Positions 58,100 through 64,000 of a stretch of 64,000 bases of DNA are shown here, one piece after another. The DNA comes from Ashinkailepas kermadecensis. Taxonomy: Eukaryota > Arthropoda > Thecostraca > Neolepadidae. The stretch covers positions 791,001 to 855,000 of the forward strand of contig JAOTOM010005182.1 in the NCBI GenBank assembly GCA_034440615.1, written 5' to 3'. Below the pieces are notes generated by a model. That model ran no database searches. It was not told where the DNA came from and was given only the letters and a program-made list of their open reading frames with translations. Position numbers and translations under genes: made by a program. Every line of letters begins with the position of its first letter. The first letter of the stretch is position 1.

Positions 58100-58340
58100 G
58101 CCGCCAGGCTAGCTCAGTTGGTAGAATGTTGATCTCAGGAATGGGGTCGAATCCGCCCCGACAGGGCGGGCGGATCCGCTTCTCCTATACGCTTATGGAT
58201 ATGTAATCTGTCTAGAAAAGTATTGGTAAGCGGCCAGGAAGAGCCACATTTAGCTGAAGGTGGCAGTTGAATTGGGATTTAGCCAGCGGCGAAGCCACGA
58301 ACTTTCGACTGTGAGGATCGCGTGTTCAAAAAGGGGTCTT
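58100..58340 (+). mobile_element. tRNA-derived SINE-like sequence
   Basis: The head GCTAGCTCAGTTGGTAGAAT (box A) and GGGGTCGAATCCGCC (box B) resembles a tRNA; the body is unlike the 54994 SINE. A second T-arm-like phrase GGATCGCGTGTTCAAA near 58314 suggests a dimeric head. Boundaries are approximate. Confidence 0.55.
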
Positions 58341-59634
58341 GGGGACAAAAGAGGGTCAAAACTCCAAAACTCAAAACCATCAAAACCAGTGATCCACCTA
58401 AAAAGTTACTTTTGTGGAAAAATGTGCAAGGGTTTGCTGGGAATCCGCAGATCATCGTGGAAATATGTCATTGCACAGGTTGTGTCTCCATTTTTACCCG
58501 CAAACTTCTCAAACTTTTATTTTTGGACACCTTAAGGTCCATTCATGTGAAAAATTCCTGGATGCCCTCCTGCTTGATAATTGCCACAACAAGAGGTAAT
58601 TTCTATTAACTTCTAGTAACTTTGAGGAACTATGACTCCTCAAATATCGGAAAATCAAACTGGGCTGTTTGGCGCAGCATTCTTATGTACAATATTTATC
58701 AGTCCAGCGTATCAGGTGAGCCATTTTGCCACACTGCATACATGTGGAATCCTTATCATGAAAAATGTTTTGGTTCTTCCGTTATGAACTTTGTTGTTTT
58801 ACCAATTTCATTCTGTCACTTCCACGGGTTTTATTTTTTTATGGGGGAGGGGGAGGAAATTTGTTAGTTTGGTTTAGTTTAAAGTTTGATTGTAAATTGT
58901 AAATTTTATTTTCAAGAAGTCATTAGATTTTGAGAACAAAATTTTAAATACCATATTCACCAGGGTGAATAAGATGATGTGACCACTGCTCTTGGTAATT
59001 TTGTGTTTAAAGGTATTTTATGATTTCTTAGAATTTATCTTTCCAATGTAATGTTTGTGAATGTGACTAAGATGCTCACACCACTCACTGTCTGCGAAAA
59101 TGCTTACTTTTTAGTTTGTGAGCAAAATCACACCAAAAAGGAAGTTAGGTAACATAACAAGAAGTTAGGTTGCAAAAATCAAATAAAAATACAACATAAC
59201 CTAACCTAACCTAGATTAACCTTCCTTCGAAGAGAAAAAGAATACCGAAAATAAAATTTGACAAATTTCAAAATATTTTCTTAAAATCTCAACATTAAAA
59301 TACCTAACCCAACCTAACCTAACCAAACAACCTGCTTTTGAAGAAAAACAATTTCCATTTTTTCTCAACTTTTTGGATGAAAAAAAAATCCTAGTTAAAA
59401 AAAAACTAAACTCACCTAACCTAACCAATCATAACCCATTTGTTTCCTTTATGGAGGCAAAATGTATGCAAAATTTGTCATGTGATCACGTAGAGCACAA
59501 TAATACCCTGATTTCCATCATAGATGCTTATTTTACAGTTGGAAAGCAAAATAATTTGAATAAGATGGCCTTGAATGATGTAACATATGATGAAAAATAC
59601 CGTGGTATTTATTTTTTGGAGGTAAATTTGCAGT
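58341..59634. other. Non-coding with CCTAA tracts
   Basis: No gene recognised. Short tracts of CCTAACCTAACC at about 59199-59213, 59303-59324 and 59413-59425. Confidence 0.5.
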
Positions 59635-60567
59635 TTAACACGCGCCCTGGAGGGCCTCTGAGAATTACGCGCACTGGAGGGGGGCGGATTCCGCCCCCCC
59701 CCTAAGATCTCAGCTCCTAGTAAAGCTGGAGGAACGAAATTCGCAGGATGGATGGGCACGGTAGTGAACTCTATTGTGTGCAATTTTCGTGAGCTTAGGT
59801 CAATATCTTCAAGGTCAAATGAGGTCAGATTGGCAAAATTTTCCGGTTTTGCGTGGCTTGGCTTGTCATCGTTATGGATCGCTGTGATTGTGTTTGAATG
59901 CTAAAAAATGGGCATCAATGATGTTTTGGACATTACTAATGATGGAATGCAGATGATAGACCCAACATTTGGCCTCAGGTCACCTATATAGCACCACTTT
60001 ATCAGGTCAGTTACCTGCTCCAGTTACCGGAACCGGCCGCCCGCCCGACTGCTCCGTCTGGCAGCTCGGAGCAATCGGCTTCGTGAAGAAGGGAGTGAAG
60101 TACATGAATAAAGTATGGAAACGCAATGACAAACAGTACAAATGACAACCAGTAAGTAGTGCATTTATGGCAACATTCCAGTTGAGCAAGTTTGGTTCCA
60201 TTAACCTGTCATGAACTTGACCTGACTTGACCTTGGTGGCCTAACATGATCTTGAAACTATACAGCATATCAATATGCATCAAACAAGTCCCTATTGTTG
60301 CCTAGAACACTTCCCTTTTGTCAGTATACTGGGAGCGCATCTGCGCCGATTTTTGTGGTCTGGCGCTATAACATTTTTTTACTTTAGCGGCCCCTAACTT
60401 GAAAAATTTTCGGCCGATTTCCATTTTTCTTGCTTTAAACGACGTGCCGTTCATTTTTAAGCAGGTACACCGAACATCGCGTATATCGACCGGTAAAATC
60501 TGTAGTTATTTGCGAAAAACCGGAGGGGTGGGCGGATTTCGCCCCCCCCCTCCAGTGCGCGTGTTAA
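59635..60567 (+). mobile_element. piggyBac-type (TTAA) MITE, copy 3
   Basis: TTAA at 59635-59638 and 60564-60567, ends CACGCGCCCTGGAGGGCC and CCTCCAGTGCGCGTG. 933 bp, closest in length and orientation to copy 2. Confidence 0.87.
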
Positions 60568-61864
60568 GGTAGTTTGTGATTTGCTGGAATTTCTTGTTCC
60601 AATGTAATGTTTACAAATGTGGTTAAGATTATGTGATAACTCATTTCCTCTGCAAATGCATACTTTTCAGGTGGCAGGCAAAATAGCATAAAAAAGTGGC
60701 TCGGAGAGGGGTAATATAGCATGAAAATAATGTTCAAAGGAAAGAAAAACATTTTAAATCCTAACCTAACCTTGCCTAACTGATATATTCAAGGAAACAA
60801 ATCATTGTTTTCACATAAAATTTTCAGTTTTTTTCTTAAAAATCAAATGAAAAACTGTGATAACCTAGTCTGACCTGTTTTTTAAGACAAAACATAATTT
60901 TAACTGATTTATTTTATAATTTCACTTTTTTTTAACTTAATGGAAAAGCCTAACCTACCCTGACATCTTTGAAAAGAAGTACAGCTAGGGAAACATCCCG
61001 GACACTTTTGAGCATCAATTTTGAAGTAAAGACATGCTGTTCCGAAGACAAGCTGATATATGCTCTTTGTAAATTGCTCAGATTTTGATCTCGTGACTTG
61101 ACCTCAGATCACGTTGGGACAATAACGATCACTTCAGCTTTCCCCTATGCGTGAGCTGACTATTGGCGAAGCTGTGTATTAGCTGCTTGTTTGTTTGTTT
61201 ATTGGGTGATTCTCGACGCAATTTTTGCACGATCACGGCTGATGGCGCCGCCCACACTGTTTCGCCGGTGGGCCACGGGATACATAGGGCCCTATGTTAA
61301 AAGTTGAAGTTATGGTGATTATTTTGTTTGGGGGGAGACAACATTTGGCGGGGGAAAGTGTCCTCCCAAAAGCATGCAAAACTATACACATGTAACCCGT
61401 ATGGTGTTCATCTTATTCTTCGGAAGTATGTACGCCATGAACATATAGCATAAATAGCGTAGATAGCATGCTCACTTTACCACTTTTATATTTCGCTACC
61501 GTTCAGATCATTTTTTCATCACCAAATCAGCGTCTTGTTCAGCCTGTGTCAGTGTAGTGAGCAGTGAGTGCGTCACTTCAGCCTGCAGTTACACATGCTG
61601 CTGATTAGTGAGATGTAAGTGACTGGATGCCAAATTGAAGATCATATATAGACAAAAACATTATTCTTTGTTCAATTTTAGCATCTATCTGGGATAATTC
61701 GCGTTCGCACTTTGGTGTATGGGGTATTACTGTGAGCCATGAACATGTGACAGCCTGGTGGTGTCTGACATTGCGTAGGTGACAGGTTTGACACTTTTTC
61801 ACCTCTGACCGGGCATTTTGGGGCATGAGTAAGCGATCTGACCCGAAATGATACCAAATGAAAT
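60568..61864. other. Unassigned AT-rich stretch
   Basis: CCTAACCTAACC-like tract near 60760-60780. No gene recognised. Confidence 0.45.
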
Positions 61865-62080
61865 GGACGTCGCAAGAGCCCGGTCGGTACGACGTCGCAC
61901 TCTTGATCGCATAATTGTGGGTTCGAATCCTACAACTGGCGGGATTACCGAGTCAACCCGCGACCAATCTGAATGAGAGGCTGGCGACGCTATGTGACCT
62001 AGCAGTTGAATGCGTCGTAAGATAGCCCAAGGTTCTTTTTCTGACCTGAAATAGGCTGACTGAATTCGGAGAGGTGCCAT
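61865..62080 (+). mobile_element. tRNA-derived SINE-like sequence (second family)
   Basis: Head with GAGCCCGGTCGGTACGACGT (box A-like) and a clean T-arm GTGGGTTCGAATCCTAC at about 61919-61935. Body AGTCAACCCGCGACCAATCT and GGCTGGCGACGCTATGTGAC. No second copy seen in the window; the 3' end is undefined. Confidence 0.55.
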
Positions 62081-62089
62081 TTTGTGTTA

Positions 62090-62285
62090 GAAATTGTCCC
62101 CTCCTTACCTAAAGTAAGAGAGGGGACGCCTGAGTTCGGATAGGGGTCGTCTGAAGTCAGAGGAGCCATCTAAAGTTGGAGAGAGGCCGTCTTAATTCGG
62201 AGGTGCGGTATTAGGTTGGTGAGTTGCTGTGTGAAGCCGGAGATGGGCCGTCTAGTGTCGGCGAAGGACCGTCTAAAGCATGTGC
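62090..62285. repeat. Degenerate minisatellite, about 30-bp unit
   Basis: Six or so diverged units related to GGAGAGAGGCCGTCTTAATTC. Confidence 0.75.
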
Positions 62286-63182
62286 ATCGTACTTTTTCTG
62301 GGCCCCAAACCCCACCAATAACATTTTGAGGCCAACCGAAGAAACTTGGGCCCTACCAATGTTTTCGTCATAATCGATTTGGGGGCGGGGGAAGGGGGGG
62401 AGGCAGGTAGGTCACTTTCTCGGCGCACACGTCTTTAACATGTTCTTTATATTATTAACGTTTGTAACCACCATATTACTTGTAAGTGCAGGTGCATAAA
62501 TAAATACAAATATGCGTATGGGGGATTGCCCGTTAACCATTGGTGAACACTTCTATAATATTGAAGATGTGACTTCGATTTTGGCAGCGCTGATGTCAAT
62601 TTCGCTTTAGTAGCGCGGATGCAGCTTCGTGTTGTGTGCTATAACCATTCGAATTTTGCAGTCATGATACTTACAGACACACGTTTCTCGTCCATATTCT
62701 ATGTAAATCCGAAAGTCGGAAGCGAAACAGTTGTCCTAAACAATGGGAATGTGGACAATAACCAAATACTGATGCGGCCATAATTGACGTAGCGTATCCG
62801 TGGGAGATTGGAAATTTGAAGATGAAAACAATATTTGTAACAGTGAAATAATTAAATTGATGAGCAACATCATGAAACCGAATGAAATTCCAGCCTGATG
62901 CTCATAATATAAAGAATTCCAAATTCCTCACGAATACTTCGCCTACGAAGCGTCTTCAGTTGAAACATAACACGACCAAAGAACTAAAGTGTTACAAATG
63001 GCGCAACCAGCAAAAAGACATCGCTTAACAAATGGCGTAGTCTTAAACTAACAGCCAAAGCAATCTAGTACCACGTCACGTGTTGAGATCAGGCTGGCAT
63101 TTCAACTGATCTTGATAATATTGCTCATGCAATTCATGATTTCACGGATAAAACTGAACAAGAAGATTTCAACCAACGTAAT
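62286..63182. other. Unassigned stretch
   Basis: G-rich run near 62380-62402; otherwise no gene or repeat recognised. Confidence 0.4.
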
Positions 63183-63686
63183 ATGATGAAAAGTCTACAA
63201 AATAAGGAAAAGCAAGCTAACACAAAAGTAAGAATCAGCTTCCTCATCAAATATCGCAACGCCAACGTTATTCACAATTGTATCAGGCAACTATTGCACA
63301 AGATTGAAGACATTTGTGGCAACCGTGTGCGACTGAATGCCATCAAGTTTAGGTGTCTAGATAAGTTTCTCACCGAATCAATTAGAGATGCGTTCCGCAC
63401 AGAAGCGTTTCTTGTACTCGAGAGCAAGCGCTCAGCACAAGTGAGACACCATGTGCTTACAGAAAGCATATGTAAATGGACGGTCGATACAGCATTTGAT
63501 GTGTATCGAGAGACATTCAGCAGGGGGAGGAGCGTACGAACAACAAGTTGCATTTATTACAACAGACTGGCAGCGAAACAACTCACACAGCCCCTGAAAA
63601 GGTCCCAAATCGCCCCAGGCAAGCTGATGTACATGACCGTGCCAGGTTATCTGTTTTTGATCAGCAGTGCAAAGTTCAACAAGTAA
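63183..63686 (+). CDS. Unidentified 167-codon ORF
   Basis: Opens with two Met and reads KVRISFLIKYRNANVIHNCI, DICGNRVRLNAIKFRCLDKF, then basic residues to LYMTVPGYLFLISSAKFNK-like C-terminus (ends SSAKFNK). Frame upstream of 63183 is not open far. Composition is balanced and charged, unlike the repeat-driven frames, and it is in a region free of recognised repeats. No domain recognised; it could be a fragment of a mobile-element protein, an unspliced exon or chance. Confidence 0.35.
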   Translation: MMKSLQNKEKQANTKVRISFLIKYRNANVIHNCIRQLLHKIEDICGNRVRLNAIKFRCLDKFLTESIRDAFRTEAFLVLESKRSAQVRHHVLTESICKWTVDTAFDVYRETFSRGRSVRTTSCIYYNRLAAKQLTQPLKRSQIAPGKLMYMTVPGYLFLISSAKFNK

Positions 63687-64000
63687 ATATGTTCTACCTC
63701 ATGTGCCAATCATGCTTGGGAACATGACGGCAGCTTGACATCGCTTAGCGCTGACAGATGCGTTTGGTTTAACGCTATTGACATCGGCACACCTATAGAC
63801 GGAATACGGTGGTATGATGCTGTTTCGTGCTCTTGTAATCTTAATGGTTCAAAGTTATGTTTCGGAGATGCAGAGTCTAGCAGAGTCATGACATCACATT
63901 CAAGCATTTCAGGTAACGCAAATACAGTTCCGAACGTTCAGCAGCCTGGCACTAAAAGTTCATACGGTGGCATGCTGCTTAGCTTGACTAGTAGAGATAT
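63687..64000. other. Window end, nothing recognised
   Basis: No gene or repeat recognised in the last 300 bases. Confidence 0.4.

Noticed and set aside
61865..61950. A functional tRNA gene
   Set aside because: The T-arm is perfect but the D-arm and acceptor stem do not fold convincingly; it looks like a SINE head.

Overview
This is a repeat-dominated stretch of a eukaryotic, almost certainly invertebrate, nuclear genome. The evidence is a spliced cyclic-nucleotide-gated (CNG) channel gene with GT-AG introns, many non-LTR retrotransposon copies, Penelope-like and hAT-like elements, tRNA-derived SINEs and abundant micro- and minisatellites. Short tracts of CCTAA near 59.2-59.4 kb and 60.8 kb resemble the arthropod telomere motif TTAGG and hint at an arthropod, but this is weak evidence and the species cannot be named. 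No bacterial-type operons are present.

Host genes. The one clear host gene is a CNG channel alpha-type subunit on the minus strand. Its large exon (7168-8418) encodes the S2-S6 core, the TIGETP pore and the cyclic-nucleotide-binding domain. The exon before it (8975-9137) carries S1-S2. An N-terminal exon lies about 24.7 kb further on (about 33822-34031). An exon-like segment at 52977-53188 on the same strand may be a still earlier exon or belong to another gene. Exons after 7168 would lie at lower coordinates and were not found, so most of the window is probably intron or flank of this gene.

Layout. 1-4830: (TA)n, then a nearly full-length but broken CR1/L2-like LINE (ORF1 with an SGNH esterase domain, ORF2 with endonuclease and RT). 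5648-7130: a 16-bp repeat array that reverses orientation at a central palindrome. 7168-9137: CNG exons. 10398-13030: old hAT-like element filled with a decayed purine-rich satellite. 13440-14507: Penelope-like remnant with RT and GIY-YIG-like parts. 15-21 kb: SINE, microsatellites, a frameshifted multicopy-family pseudogene, a RNase H-bearing LINE remnant and a (CT)n-T(n)-(CT)n tract. 23.5-26 kb: two hAT-like elements, one split by a TTAA-flanked (piggyBac-type) MITE. 26.67-28.82 kb: 31-bp satellite. 33.8-34.5 kb: CNG exon between simple repeats. 36.6-38.7 kb: coding-like fragment and a 47-bp satellite. 38.96-49.07 kb: a nest of at least four insertions (LINE, hAT, LINE fragment, antisense LINE). 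49.7-50.6 and 59.6-60.6 kb: two more copies of the TTAA MITE. 51-53 kb: 60-bp and 40-bp minisatellites. 55-64 kb: SINEs, AGGTCA-rich non-coding DNA and an unidentified 167-codon ORF.

The mobile elements are mutually nested, and insertion order can be read from target-site duplications, including exact 8-bp duplications around both copies of one hAT family.
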